From Nocardioides sp. 1609 (GTDB lineage Bacteria > Actinomycetota > Actinomycetes > Propionibacteriales > Nocardioidaceae), in NCBI RefSeq assembly GCF_004522105.1, contig NZ_SPUJ01000004.1:496001-560000 (forward strand): a stretch of DNA of 64,000 nt. Direction: 5' to 3'. The translations under genes were made by a program, and so were the position numbers. The notes beneath the pieces were generated by a model. That model was given only the letters and a program-made list of their open reading frames with translations, did not search any database and was not told the DNA's origin. Below, one piece after another: positions 26,649 to 36,121 of the stretch. Each line of letters opens with the position of its first letter. Position 1 is the stretch's first letter.

Positions 26649-27821
26649 TCAGTCGCCCTTGACGTTCACGACCTGGCGCAGCGTGTGCCGGACCTCGACG
26701 AGGTCGGCCGCGTCGGCCATCACCTGGTCGATGTCCTTGTACGCCGCCGGGATCTCGTCGACGAAGGCGTCGGTGTCGCGGTACTCGATGCCGGCCATCG
26801 CCTCGCGCAGCTGCTCGCGCGAGAACGTCTTGCGGGCAGCCGTCCGCGAGTACGCACGACCGGCGCCGTGCGGGGCCGAGTCGAGCGACATCCGGTTGCC
26901 GCGACCCACCACGACGTAGGACGCCGTGCCCATCGAGCCCGGGACCAGGCCGGGCACGCCCGCGGCGGCGTGGATCGCGCCCTTGCGTGAGAGCCACACG
27001 TCCTTGCCGAAGTGCCGCTCCTGCTCGGTGTAGTTGTGGTGGCAGTTGATCTCCTCGACCCGCTGCACGTCGTCCACCCCGAGCCAGTCGGCGAAGCACG
27101 CCACGACCCGGTCCATCATCTCCTCGCGGTTGAGCAGTGCGTACTGCTGCGCCCACCGCATCTCGCGGACGTAGGCCGAGAACTCCGGTGTGCCCTCCAC
27201 CAGGTAGGCGAGGTCGCGGTGCGGCAGCTCGATCCACCACCGCGCGCACAGGTCGCGGGCGACCTGGATGTGCCGCTGGGCGATCTTGTTGCCGACCCCG
27301 CGCGACCCGGAGTGCAGGAACAGCCAGACGCGAGCCTCCTCGTCGACGGTCACCTCGATGAAGTGGTTGCCGCTCCCGAGCGTCCCGAGCTGCAGCTCCC
27401 ACCGCCCGGCGTACGACGCGGGGTCGAAGCCGGCCCGGTCGGCCCCGGCCCGCAGCACGTCGAGCCGCTCGCGGGTGTGCTCGCGGCTCACGCCCTGGTT
27501 GGCGGCACCGGCCGACAGCGGGACGGCGCGCTCGACGGCCTCGCGCAGCGGGCGCCGGTCGGCGGGCAGGTCGTCGAGCGTGCACGACGTCCGGACGGCG
27601 ATCATGCCGCAGCCGATGTCGACGCCGACGGCGGCCGGGATGATCGCGCCGAGGGTCGGGATCACCGAGCCGACGGTCGCCCCCAGCCCCAGGTGGGCGT
27701 CCGGCATCAGCGCCAGGTGGGGGTGGATGAACGGCATCGTCGCCGTCATCACCGCCTGCGCGCGGGTCTTGTCCTCGAGGATCGAAGCCCAGCTGACGAG
27801 CTTCGCGCTGATCCGCTCCAT
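26649..27821 (-). CDS. rtcB: RNA-splicing ligase RtcB family
   Basis: This 390-residue protein is of the RtcB family, which joins RNA 2',3'-cyclic phosphate (or 3'-phosphate) and 5'-OH ends with GTP and Mn2+. The metal ligands lie in GVDIGCGMIAV (Asp and Cys near residues 70-72), FLHSGSRGVGNKIA and NCHHNY. The guanylylated histidine is the His of APHGAGRAYSR near residue 335. The length fits the short bacterial class, about 100 residues below E. coli RtcB. A strong GGGAAGG site precedes the ATG, so unlike many neighbours this mRNA has a leader. No RtcA or archease gene is adjacent. Confidence 0.93.
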   Translation of the reverse strand: MERISAKLVSWASILEDKTRAQAVMTATMPFIHPHLALMPDAHLGLGATVGSVIPTLGAIIPAAVGVDIGCGMIAVRTSCTLDDLPADRRPLREAVERAVPLSAGAANQGVSREHTRERLDVLRAGADRAGFDPASYAGRWELQLGTLGSGNHFIEVTVDEEARVWLFLHSGSRGVGNKIAQRHIQVARDLCARWWIELPHRDLAYLVEGTPEFSAYVREMRWAQQYALLNREEMMDRVVACFADWLGVDDVQRVEEINCHHNYTEQERHFGKDVWLSRKGAIHAAAGVPGLVPGSMGTASYVVVGRGNRMSLDSAPHGAGRAYSRTAARKTFSREQLREAMAGIEYRDTDAFVDEIPAAYKDIDQVMADAADLVEVRHTLRQVVNVKGD

Positions 27822-27984
27822 GGTCCTTCCCTGGTTGCTGCCCTCCCCGGCGGGGGCTGACCGCCCAGGCTAGGGACGCCGAAACCGGTTGCACGACCCG
27901 TTACCCAGGTGATCCTCGGTCCGCCGGCGCAACCTTTCGGCCCGGCAGCGCGTCTCTCCGGTCGTGAAGACCTATGGTCCCGGC

Positions 27985-30729
27985 GTGACCACCACCCGCC
28001 GCCTGCTCGCCGTCGTCGCCGCTGCAGCGCTCAGCCTGACCCTCGCCCCGGACGCCGGCGCGGCCCCGTCGCGCGCCTCGTCCGTCGCCCCGGCGGCCGC
28101 CCTGCCCGACCCGGCCGACCCGACCGATCTCGCGGACGTCGGCGAGTGGGGGGTCGTCGCGCTCGGCGACGGCCGGTTCGCGGTGTCGTGGACCTCGCCC
28201 GACGTCCTCCCGCTGAACTCCGACCGTCCCACGATCGGCGGTGCGGGCCTGACGTTCGGGCCGACGACCACGGCCGCCGACGGCCGCACGGTGCAGGCGG
28301 TCGTCACCGCCGAGGCCGCGCCCGACCCCGCCGACCTGGACGTCGTCCTGTCCGGCGACCGGCTCGACGAGGCCGGCTCCGACCCGGCCGGTCCGGCGTC
28401 CGGCAGGGCGACCCCCGCGCCGCGCACCACGCCGCTCGACGCGGCCGACCCGGGGGCCGCCGGCCCGTTCGCCACGGTCAGCAGCGACTACCGGCTGCCC
28501 GGAGTGAAGGTCCCGGGGATGCCGCGGCCGATCGAGATGGTCGGTCACGTCGTCGAGCCGACGGCGGCCGCGGCGACCGGTCCGCGCCCGCTGGTGCTCT
28601 TCCTGCACGGCCGGCACGGCGTCTGCTACGACCCGGACGACGACGACGCCTACGCCGAGCGGTGGCCGTGCCGCGGCCGGTTCGAGGAGATCCCGAGCCA
28701 CCTCGGCTACGTCTACGTCCAGCAGCTGCTCGCCTCCCAGGGCTACACCACCGTCTCGGTGCGGGTGAACGGCATCAACGCCCAGGACGGCTCCCTCGAC
28801 GACGGCGGCGCCGACGCCCGCGCGCGGATCGTCCGGGAGCACCTCGACCACTGGACGACGCTCGCGGCCGCCCACCAGGTCGACCTCGACCAGGTCGTCC
28901 TCGTCGGTCACAGCCGCGGCGGGGAGGGCGTCGACCGCGCCTCGATCGAGATCCCGCTCTCGGCGCCGTACCGGATCGCCGGACAGGTGCTCATCGCGCC
29001 GACCGACTTCGCGTCCCACACCGCGCCGTACGTGCCGACCGCGACCGTGCTGCCCTACTGCGACGGCGACGTGTTCGACATCCAGGGCCAGAAGTTCACC
29101 GACACCGCCCGCGACCTCGCGACCGACGACACCTCGCTGAAGAGCTCGCTGCTGGTGATGGGCGCCAACCACAACTTCTTCAACACCGAGTGGACGCCCG
29201 GCACCGCCGCCGCCCCCGCCAACGACGACTGGGGCGGCGACGCCACCGAGCCCTGCGGACGACGGGCGCCCGACCGGCTCTCGGCGCGCGAGCAGCGAGA
29301 CGTCGGCAAGGCCTACGTCGCGGGCGCCGTCCACCTGTTCACCGGCGACGACGCCTACCTGCCCCTCTTCGACGGGTCGGCCGTCTCGGTGCCGTCGACC
29401 GGGGACGCCGACGTCCGCAGCCACGCCCTGGGCGGCGGCCGCGACGTGCGGCGCCCCGGGATCGAGGCCAGCCCGACCCTGGCCGGCGGCGGCGCGGAGA
29501 CCCGGATCTGCACCGGGCGCGTCTCGGACGAGACCGGCCCGGTCGCCGACTGCGGCGCCGGCATCCGCAACCGGGTCACGCCGCACTGGTCCTCGGCCTA
29601 CGAGGCCGTCCCGACCCGTGGCTTCCTCGAGCTCGCCTGGTCCCGCGCCGGCGCGGTCGGCGGCCTGCGCTTCGACCGACCGCTCGACCTGAGCGCCGAC
29701 CGGCTCGAGCTGCGCACCATCGTCGACCCGCGGCGCGGCCCGGTCGACCTGCAGGTCCGGCTCACCGACGGCGCGGGCGGCACCGTCACCCTCGACCCGG
29801 ACGGCGGCCGGCGGCTCACCCCGCTCCTGGACGCCGGCTTCGCGACCAAGCTGTGGGCCCAGGCCCTGCTCGTGGACGCCGCCGGCGCCACCGGGATCGA
29901 CCTCGCCGACGTCCGCTCCGTCGAGCTGGTCGGGCGCTCCGCCCGCGGCCGGGTGTGGGTCGCCGACCTCGCGGCCGCACCCGCCGCACTGGCCCCGGTG
30001 CCCGCGACGCGGGCCCCGCAGGTCAGCCTCGGCAAGGTGACGATCGACGAGGGGGACCCGCCGGGCAGGCGGCCCGTCCGCCGGATCGCCCGGGTCCCGT
30101 TCACGATCACCGGTGACGTCACGGCCCCGGCCCGGATGGCCGTGGTCACCGCCGGCGAGACGCGGGGCAGCCGGCAGCGGTTCGCCGTCGACATCGCCCC
30201 GGGTCAGACCTCGGGCACGATCCCGGTGCCGTACGTCGTCGACGACGTCCACGGCGCCGGCGGCCCGGTGCAGGTCACGGCCTGGCCGACGCGCAACCTC
30301 GCCACCGACGTCTACCAGGGCCGGCTCACCGTCCGCGAGGACGACCCGGAGCCGAAGGTCCGCGTGCGTCTGACCCGATCGGTCCGCGAGGGGTCCTCGA
30401 TCGTGATGACCGTCCGGCTCTCCGCGCCGCTCGGCTACGACCTCTACCCGAACATGTCGTTCGGACGTGGGCCCGGACCGCACCTCAGCGGCTCCGACGT
30501 GCCGGCCGCCTGGCTGAGCCGGGTCACCGGCGGCGCGACGTGCACGAAGGCGCTCCACCTCTGCGGGATCGGCCTCAACGTGCGGCTTCGCGCCGGGCAG
30601 GACGAGGCCCGGATCGTGATCCCGGTCCGAGCCGACGGCCGCCGCGAGGGCGTCGAGCGGCTGACGATCCGCTACGCCGACGGGCTGCACCGGCCGCGCA
30701 AGGCCACCGTCGTCGTCCGCGACCGCTGA
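27985..30729 (+). CDS. Large secreted alpha/beta hydrolase with Calx-beta-like C-terminus
   Basis: This 914-residue protein has a Sec signal (about residues 1-28), an alpha/beta hydrolase domain (about residues 180-420) with FLHGRHGVCYDPDDD and nucleophile elbow GHSRGGEG near residue 310, and a likely histidine in GANHNFFNTEW. The remaining 450 residues contain a beta-rich middle domain and Calx-beta-like repeats (VTIDEGDPPGRRP, RLTVREDDPEP). The start is taken as GTG 27985 because TATGGT (27973-27978) lies 6 nt upstream; GTG 27964 is an alternative. It is probably an extracellular esterase or depolymerase, substrate unknown. Confidence 0.87.
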   Translation: MTTTRRLLAVVAAAALSLTLAPDAGAAPSRASSVAPAAALPDPADPTDLADVGEWGVVALGDGRFAVSWTSPDVLPLNSDRPTIGGAGLTFGPTTTAADGRTVQAVVTAEAAPDPADLDVVLSGDRLDEAGSDPAGPASGRATPAPRTTPLDAADPGAAGPFATVSSDYRLPGVKVPGMPRPIEMVGHVVEPTAAAATGPRPLVLFLHGRHGVCYDPDDDDAYAERWPCRGRFEEIPSHLGYVYVQQLLASQGYTTVSVRVNGINAQDGSLDDGGADARARIVREHLDHWTTLAAAHQVDLDQVVLVGHSRGGEGVDRASIEIPLSAPYRIAGQVLIAPTDFASHTAPYVPTATVLPYCDGDVFDIQGQKFTDTARDLATDDTSLKSSLLVMGANHNFFNTEWTPGTAAAPANDDWGGDATEPCGRRAPDRLSAREQRDVGKAYVAGAVHLFTGDDAYLPLFDGSAVSVPSTGDADVRSHALGGGRDVRRPGIEASPTLAGGGAETRICTGRVSDETGPVADCGAGIRNRVTPHWSSAYEAVPTRGFLELAWSRAGAVGGLRFDRPLDLSADRLELRTIVDPRRGPVDLQVRLTDGAGGTVTLDPDGGRRLTPLLDAGFATKLWAQALLVDAAGATGIDLADVRSVELVGRSARGRVWVADLAAAPAALAPVPATRAPQVSLGKVTIDEGDPPGRRPVRRIARVPFTITGDVTAPARMAVVTAGETRGSRQRFAVDIAPGQTSGTIPVPYVVDDVHGAGGPVQVTAWPTRNLATDVYQGRLTVREDDPEPKVRVRLTRSVREGSSIVMTVRLSAPLGYDLYPNMSFGRGPGPHLSGSDVPAAWLSRVTGGATCTKALHLCGIGLNVRLRAGQDEARIVIPVRADGRREGVERLTIRYADGLHRPRKATVVVRDR

Positions 30730-30750
30730 CCGGGGACTGGACGGCTCACG

Positions 30751-30813
30751 TCTGAACTTGTCGGCCGGGATCCCGGCCGACAAGTTCAGATTTCCCCGGT
30801 CGACCGGGGAAAT
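30751..30813. terminator. Two abutting perfect palindromes between convergent genes
   Basis: A 40-bp perfect palindrome (30751-30790; each arm runs TCTGAACTTG then TCGGCCGGGA) shares its last base with a 24-bp perfect palindrome (30790-30813; arm ATTTCCCCGGTC). They lie between the convergent hydrolase and XPB genes. In RNA from either strand each would fold into a stem, so a bidirectional terminator is the simplest reading. In DNA they could extrude as cruciforms. Confidence 0.75.
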
Positions 30814-30823
30814 CCCGGCCGGG

Positions 30824-32464
30824 TCAGGCCGGCAGGTCCTCCGCGTCGACGATCCGGTAGGCGTAACCCTGCTCGGCGAGGAAGCGCTGCCGGTTCTGGG
30901 CGAAGTCGGCGTCCACGGTGTCGCGCGAGACGATCGTGTAGAAGTGCGCGGTCTTGCCGTCCTCCTTGGGACGCAGCAGGCGGCCCAGCCGCTGGGCCTC
31001 CTCCTGGCGGGAGCCGAACGACCCGGACACCTGGATCGCGACCTCCGCCGAGGGCAGGTCGATGGAGAAGTTCGCGACCTTCGACACCACCAGCAGACCG
31101 ATCTCGCCGGAGCGGAACGCCTCGAAGAGGCGCTGGCGCTCCTTGACCGGTGTCTCGCCCTTGATGACGGGGGCGTCGAGCTTCTCGGCGAGCTCGTCGA
31201 GCTGGTCGATGTACTGCCCGATGACCAGCGTGGGCTGGTCGCTGTGGGCGGCCACGAGGTCGCGGACCACCTGGATCTTCTCGTGGGTGCACGAGGCGAG
31301 CCGGTAGCGCTCCTCGGGCTCGGCGACGGCGTACACCAGCCGCTCCGGTGTCGGCAGCGTCACCCGGACCTCGACGCAGTCGGCCGGCGCGATCCACCCC
31401 TGCGCCTCGATGTCCTTCCACGGGGCGTCGAAGCGCTTGGGGCCGATCAGCGAGAACACGTCGCCCTCGCGCCCGTCCTCGCGCACCAGCGTCGCGGTCA
31501 GCCCGATCCGCCGCCGCGCCTGGAGGTTGGCGGTCATCCGGAAGATCGGCGCCGGCAGGAGGTGCACCTCGTCGTAGACGATGAGGCCCCAGTCGCGGGC
31601 GTCGAGGAGCTCGAGGTGGCGGTAGGCGCCGCCGCGCTTGGTCGTCATCACCTGGTAGGTCGCGATGGTGACCGGCCGGATCTCCTTGACGGTGCCGGAG
31701 TACTCGCCGATCTCGTCCTCGGTCAGTGACGTCCGCCTGACCAGCTCGTCCTTCCACTGCCGCGCACTCACGGTGTTGGTGACCAGGATCAGCGTGGTCG
31801 CCTGGGCGTGGGCCATGGCGGCGGCACCGACGAGGGTCTTGCCGGCGCCACAGGGCAGGACGACGACGCCCGACCCGCCGTGCCAGAACGAGTCGGCCGC
31901 CTGGCGCTGGTAGTCGCGCAGGTGCCACTCGGTCTCGTCGAGCGCGATCGCGTGCGCCTCGCCGTCGACGTACCCGGCGAAGTCCTCGGCCGGCCAGCCC
32001 AGCTTGAGCAGCGCCTGCTTGAGGTTGCCGCGCTCGGAGGCGTGCACCGCGACGGTGTCGTCGTCGATCCGGTTGCCGAGCATCCCGGCGATCTTCTTGG
32101 CCCGCAGCACCTCCTCGAGCACCGGCCGGTCGTTGCTGGCGAGCACCAGGCCGTGGACCGGGTGCTTCTCCAGGCGCAGCCGTCCGTAGCGCGCCATCGT
32201 CTCGGCGACGTCGACGAGCAGCGAGTGCGGGACGGCGTAGCGGCTGTAGGTGAGCAGCGTGTCGACCACCTGCTCGGCGTCGTGACCGGCCGCCCGGGCG
32301 TTCCACAGCCCGAGCGGCGTCAGCCGGTAGGTGTGCACGTGCTCGGGGGAGCGCTCGAGCTCCGCGAACGGCGCGATCGCCTTGCGGCACTCGGCCGCCT
32401 GCTCGTGGTCGATCTCGAGCAGGAGGGTCTTGTCCGACTGGACGATGAGCGGGCCGGTGTTCAC
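30824..32464 (-). CDS. XPB-family DNA repair helicase
   Basis: This 546-residue SF2 helicase has Walker A CGAGKT (residues 205-210), the DEVH box in LIVYDEVHLLP near residue 297, motif III GLTATLVREDG and motif VI QEEAQRLGRLLRPK near residue 497. An N-terminal domain of about 190 residues precedes the core. It is the bacterial XPB (ERCC3-like) protein, which unwinds DNA 3' to 5' and is conserved in actinobacteria. TAGACT (32471-32476) lies 6 nt before its GTG. The start is divergent from the Eis-like gene, with 44 bp between the two coding regions. Confidence 0.94.
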   Translation of the reverse strand: MNTGPLIVQSDKTLLLEIDHEQAAECRKAIAPFAELERSPEHVHTYRLTPLGLWNARAAGHDAEQVVDTLLTYSRYAVPHSLLVDVAETMARYGRLRLEKHPVHGLVLASNDRPVLEEVLRAKKIAGMLGNRIDDDTVAVHASERGNLKQALLKLGWPAEDFAGYVDGEAHAIALDETEWHLRDYQRQAADSFWHGGSGVVVLPCGAGKTLVGAAAMAHAQATTLILVTNTVSARQWKDELVRRTSLTEDEIGEYSGTVKEIRPVTIATYQVMTTKRGGAYRHLELLDARDWGLIVYDEVHLLPAPIFRMTANLQARRRIGLTATLVREDGREGDVFSLIGPKRFDAPWKDIEAQGWIAPADCVEVRVTLPTPERLVYAVAEPEERYRLASCTHEKIQVVRDLVAAHSDQPTLVIGQYIDQLDELAEKLDAPVIKGETPVKERQRLFEAFRSGEIGLLVVSKVANFSIDLPSAEVAIQVSGSFGSRQEEAQRLGRLLRPKEDGKTAHFYTIVSRDTVDADFAQNRQRFLAEQGYAYRIVDAEDLPA

Positions 32465-32470
32465 CGCACG

Positions 32471-32501
32471 AGTCTACGGAGGCGACCCCGCGCCGTAGGG
32501 T
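32471..32501. promoter_or_regulatory. Back-to-back leaderless promoters of XPB and Eis-like genes
   Basis: The minus-strand -10 TAGACT (32471-32476) ends 6 nt before the XPB GTG. The plus-strand -10 TAGGGT (32496-32501) ends 7 nt before the Eis-like ATG. Only 19 bp separate the two hexamers, so the -35 regions must interpenetrate. Confidence 0.55.
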
Positions 32502-32508
32502 CGCCGGC

Positions 32509-33786
32509 ATGTCCGAGCTGATCCACGACGTCCTCGACACCGCCGACGAGTCCGTGGCCGGGCGCGCGCGGCTGAGCGCCTGGAGCGAGGCGATCCACCG
32601 CAGCTTCCTCGAGGCCCGCCCCGACGACGGCCGCACCCAACGTCTGATCGACAACGCCGTCGCCCAGGCCGCCCGCGTCGCCGGTGCCTGGCGTCCCGAG
32701 ACGACGCTCCCCGGCGCCGACGTCCCGGTCGGGACCCTGGCGAGCTGGCAGGGGGAGATCACGGTGGCGCCCGGCCGGTCGCTGCCGTTGCACATGATCA
32801 CCGACGTCACGGTCGCGCCGACCCATCGGCGCCGCGGCCTCGCCCGTCGGTTGATCACCGACGACCTGTCCCACGCGGTGGCCCAGGGGCGTCCGCTGGC
32901 TGCGCTCACCGTGTCCGAGGGCAGCATCTACGGCCGCTTCGGCTTCGGCCTCGGCACCCGGCTGCGCCAGGTCACCGTCGACCTCGGCGCCCGGTTCGCC
33001 CTGCGCCGCGAGCCCGAGGCGCCGGGCACCACCACGCTGGTCGATCCCGGGACGGCCTGGCCGTACGTGCAGCGGGTCTTCGCCGCGCACGCCGCGGCGA
33101 CGCGCGGGGCGGTGGGTCGCCCCCACTTCTACGAGTCGATCCTGACCGGCGCCTTCGACTGGGAGTCCGGGAGCGAGAACCGCAAGCTGCGCGCCGTCCT
33201 CCACCTCGACGAGGACGGGGCGGCCGACGGCTACGCCCTGTGGAGCCTCGCCGGCCAGGTCGACGGGCGGGAGACGATCGACGTGGTCGACCTGGTCGGG
33301 CTCACCCCGGAGGTGCAGCTGACGCTGTGGCAGCAGCTCGCCGCCGTCGACCTGGTCGAGCAGGCGCGCTGGCGGCGGTCGCCGATGACCGGCGTCCTCG
33401 ACTGGGCGCTCACCGACCCGCGCGTCGTCGCCACGACGAAGGTCGCGGACCTGCTCTGGGTCCGGGTCCTCGACGTCCCCGTGGCGCTCGCGGCCCGCGC
33501 GTGGGGTGCCGACGGCTCGGTCGTGCTCGACGTCGACGACGCCCTCGGGCACGCCGCCGGGCGGTGGCGGGTCGAGGTCGCGGACGGCGTCGCCCGGGTC
33601 GCGGCCACCGAGGACCCGGCCGACCTCCGGCTGTCCGCCGACACCCTCGGCGCGCTCTACCTCGGCGGCGTCGCCACCGACGTGCTGGCCGCCGCCGGGA
33701 GGCTGGTGGGCGAGGCGCCCGCGGTCGAGCGGTGGGCGCGGATGGCCGACGTCGGCCCCGAGCCCTGGTGCACGACCGGCTTCTAG
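32509..33786 (+). CDS. Eis-family N-acetyltransferase
   Basis: This 425-residue protein has the Eis three-domain plan: an N-terminal GNAT fold with acetyl-CoA loop VAPTHRRRGLARRLI near residue 105, the EGSIYGRFGFG segment containing the conserved Tyr, a second GNAT-like domain, and a C-terminal SCP2-like domain (DLRLSADTLGALYLGG) ending in Phe as the terminal carboxylate. Eis enzymes acetylate lysines and can modify aminoglycosides at several amines in mycobacteria. Whether this one confers drug tolerance is unknown. A TAGGGT hexamer is 7 nt upstream. Confidence 0.9.
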   Translation: MSELIHDVLDTADESVAGRARLSAWSEAIHRSFLEARPDDGRTQRLIDNAVAQAARVAGAWRPETTLPGADVPVGTLASWQGEITVAPGRSLPLHMITDVTVAPTHRRRGLARRLITDDLSHAVAQGRPLAALTVSEGSIYGRFGFGLGTRLRQVTVDLGARFALRREPEAPGTTTLVDPGTAWPYVQRVFAAHAAATRGAVGRPHFYESILTGAFDWESGSENRKLRAVLHLDEDGAADGYALWSLAGQVDGRETIDVVDLVGLTPEVQLTLWQQLAAVDLVEQARWRRSPMTGVLDWALTDPRVVATTKVADLLWVRVLDVPVALAARAWGADGSVVLDVDDALGHAAGRWRVEVADGVARVAATEDPADLRLSADTLGALYLGGVATDVLAAAGRLVGEAPAVERWARMADVGPEPWCTTGF

Positions 33787-33802
33787 GACGCGCCCGGGCC
33801 GC

Positions 33803-36076
33803 TCAGGCAGGCGACGACAGCGGGCGCACGGTCGTGATCCGGTGCACCGCGAACGCGCGGACGTCGTCGGCGCGGTGGTCGTAGGCCTGCAGCGACCCGC
33901 CCTCGATCGTCCGGGGGTCGACGACCCGCTCGGAGGACACGCCCTGGTTGTCGACGTAGCCGATCAGGACGGTGACGCGAGCCTCGATCGCCTCGCGCAG
34001 CGCCGCCAGCGCCCCGGACGGCGTCAGCGGCGTCGCCGGGGTGGTCGGGCGGGCCGCGGCCACCCGGTCGCCGGAACGGATCGCGGCGACCACCGAGGCG
34101 ACCCGGGCCGAGCCGCGCACCGACCTCAGCGACGGGCCGCGGTCCTTCGGGGTGCGGGCGCGGAGCACGTCGGGTCGCAGCACCTGGACGGTGCCGTCGG
34201 GCGACTCGACGACGGGAGCCACGCCGAGGTCGCGCAGCCGGGGGAGCAGCACCTCGACCGGGATGGTGCTGATCAGCACCGTCGGGGCGATCCGCCGCAG
34301 CCCGAGCCCGCGCGCCTGCGGATGGTGGAGCAGCTCGCTCAGCGCCGACTCGTCGTCGGCGCGCAGGAACGCCTCGGCGTGCCCGACGCGCACCGTGCCG
34401 AAGGTGCGCACGGTGTCGTCGACGAGGTAGGTCAACGGCTGCGGGACCGGCGTGCGGGAGACGTCGCCGAGGAACCGGTGCACCTCGACGGCGGTCCAGC
34501 CGACGTCGAGCGCGCGCCGTACCGAGCCGGGCGTGAAGCGGTAGACCGTCGCGCCGCCGCGGGACTCGACGTCGGCGACGAGCTGCAGCTGCCGGGCCAG
34601 CGCCGCCTCGAGCGGGCCGGGCGCGACCGCGGTGAGGTCGGCCTGGATGAGCACGTGGTCCACCGGCTCGGGCAGCAGGACGGCGAGCGCCGGCACGGGG
34701 TCCTCGCCGGCCACGAGCACCCGGGCGTACGACGCCAGCCCGTCGAGCCCGACCACGCCGAACGCCGCCGCCTCGGACATCGCCCACGCGACCTGCTGGC
34801 TGCGCGAGCGCGGCCGGCGCGGCCGGTGCCACGCCACCTGCTCGACCAGCGACGGCAACCCGGTGGCGGCGGCCAGGACCCGGCCCGGGGGCAGCGACGC
34901 GAGGGCCTGGAGCGTGCCGGCCCGCGCCTCGGCCATCGCGTACGACGCCAGCTCGGGCGCGAGGGCGTTCCACGTCTTGCCGGCCGGGTCGCGGGTGCCG
35001 ACCAGGCCCGGGAGCCGCGGGCTCTCGAGCCACGCGCGCACCAGGGTCGCCCAGCGCGCGGCCGGGGCCTCGGCGATCCAGGCGTCGAAGGCGTCGGTGG
35101 GCACCCAGACCGAGTTGCCGTCGGCGTCGGCGCGGTGCCCGAGCAGCCCGGCGACCGACGCCGTCTCGACGACCAGCGCCGCGCGCTGCTCGTCGACGGC
35201 GAGCAGGGACGTGGCCGCCTTGAGGTCGCGGACGCCGAGCCCGCCGCTGCGCAGCACGTGCGGCGGGTGCGCACCCCAGTGGTCGAGCAGCAGCTCGACC
35301 TGCCGGACGATCTCGAAGGCCGCGCCCGCCGCGGTGCGGTCGACCAGCGCCGCCGACCGCTCGGTCACCGCGATCGGTGGGACGACGTCGACCGGCTCGG
35401 TCGTCGTCCGTCCCCCGCGCAGCGCCAGGCCGACCTCGCCGGGTGCCACCAGCAGGCCGCCGCCGGTGCGGGGCACGAGAAGTCGTCGGGCGATCAGCTC
35501 CTCGGCCGGGGTGGCCGCGTCCTCGGGGAGGACGGTGATCCGGGCCGAGCCGCCGGTGGCCTCGCCGCCGGCGTCCACGACGTGCTCGAGCATCGCCCGG
35601 GCGGCGGGGGAGACCTCCGCCAGCCGGGCCGCGACGACGTCGGGAGCGGGGGCGTCGGCCGAGCGCGGCCGCAGCCCGCTGGCGCCGGGACCGGTCGCGA
35701 GGGCGTCGGCTACGCCGGAGAGCACGCGGAGCCCGCCGTCGCGCGTGTGCCACACCAGGGCCAGGTCGACCAGTCTCCCGAGCGTCGCGTCGACAGCGGC
35801 CGCGTCGGCGAGGATGATGGAGCGCACGTCGGCGGCCGTGGTTTGACCCGCGACCACGAGGGCATCAAGCACGAAGAGCTCGAGTCTGGTCAGGGTGTCG
35901 AGTGCGCGCGAGAGCGATGCACGGACCGCGGCACGAGACGCCAGTTGTCCGAAGTCGTGAGGGGCGGGTGTGGTCAGGTCGGGTCGGGCGGTGAGCAGTC
36001 GTGCGACGCGCTCGTCGCTCCAGCTGCGCAGCTGGTCGGCGAGCGTGCGGAACCCCGCGTCGTCCTTGGTGGCCAT
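33803..36076 (-). CDS. XPB-like helicase-associated protein with C-terminal WYL-like domain
   Basis: This 757-residue protein starts MATKDDAGFRTLADQLRSWSD. The N-terminus has winged-helix character (LFVLDALVVAGQTTAADV). The middle (about residues 530-620) carries the XPB/Ssl2-like segment GATVYRFTPGSVRRALDVGW and FLGDVSRTPVPQPLTYLVDD, where a Walker A would be absent. The last about 65 residues (RVTVLIGYVDNQGVSSERVV, then AFAVHRITTVRPL) resemble a WYL ligand-binding domain. It commonly neighbours XPB in actinobacteria (Rv0862c beside Rv0861c in M. tuberculosis, from memory). TAGCGT (36084-36089) is 7 nt upstream. Function unknown. Confidence 0.85.
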   Translation of the reverse strand: MATKDDAGFRTLADQLRSWSDERVARLLTARPDLTTPAPHDFGQLASRAAVRASLSRALDTLTRLELFVLDALVVAGQTTAADVRSIILADAAAVDATLGRLVDLALVWHTRDGGLRVLSGVADALATGPGASGLRPRSADAPAPDVVAARLAEVSPAARAMLEHVVDAGGEATGGSARITVLPEDAATPAEELIARRLLVPRTGGGLLVAPGEVGLALRGGRTTTEPVDVVPPIAVTERSAALVDRTAAGAAFEIVRQVELLLDHWGAHPPHVLRSGGLGVRDLKAATSLLAVDEQRAALVVETASVAGLLGHRADADGNSVWVPTDAFDAWIAEAPAARWATLVRAWLESPRLPGLVGTRDPAGKTWNALAPELASYAMAEARAGTLQALASLPPGRVLAAATGLPSLVEQVAWHRPRRPRSRSQQVAWAMSEAAAFGVVGLDGLASYARVLVAGEDPVPALAVLLPEPVDHVLIQADLTAVAPGPLEAALARQLQLVADVESRGGATVYRFTPGSVRRALDVGWTAVEVHRFLGDVSRTPVPQPLTYLVDDTVRTFGTVRVGHAEAFLRADDESALSELLHHPQARGLGLRRIAPTVLISTIPVEVLLPRLRDLGVAPVVESPDGTVQVLRPDVLRARTPKDRGPSLRSVRGSARVASVVAAIRSGDRVAAARPTTPATPLTPSGALAALREAIEARVTVLIGYVDNQGVSSERVVDPRTIEGGSLQAYDHRADDVRAFAVHRITTVRPLSSPA

Positions 36077-36121
36077 CGGCTCAACGCTACAAGGGCGCCT
36101 CCTGGTGCCCGAGGACGTCTC

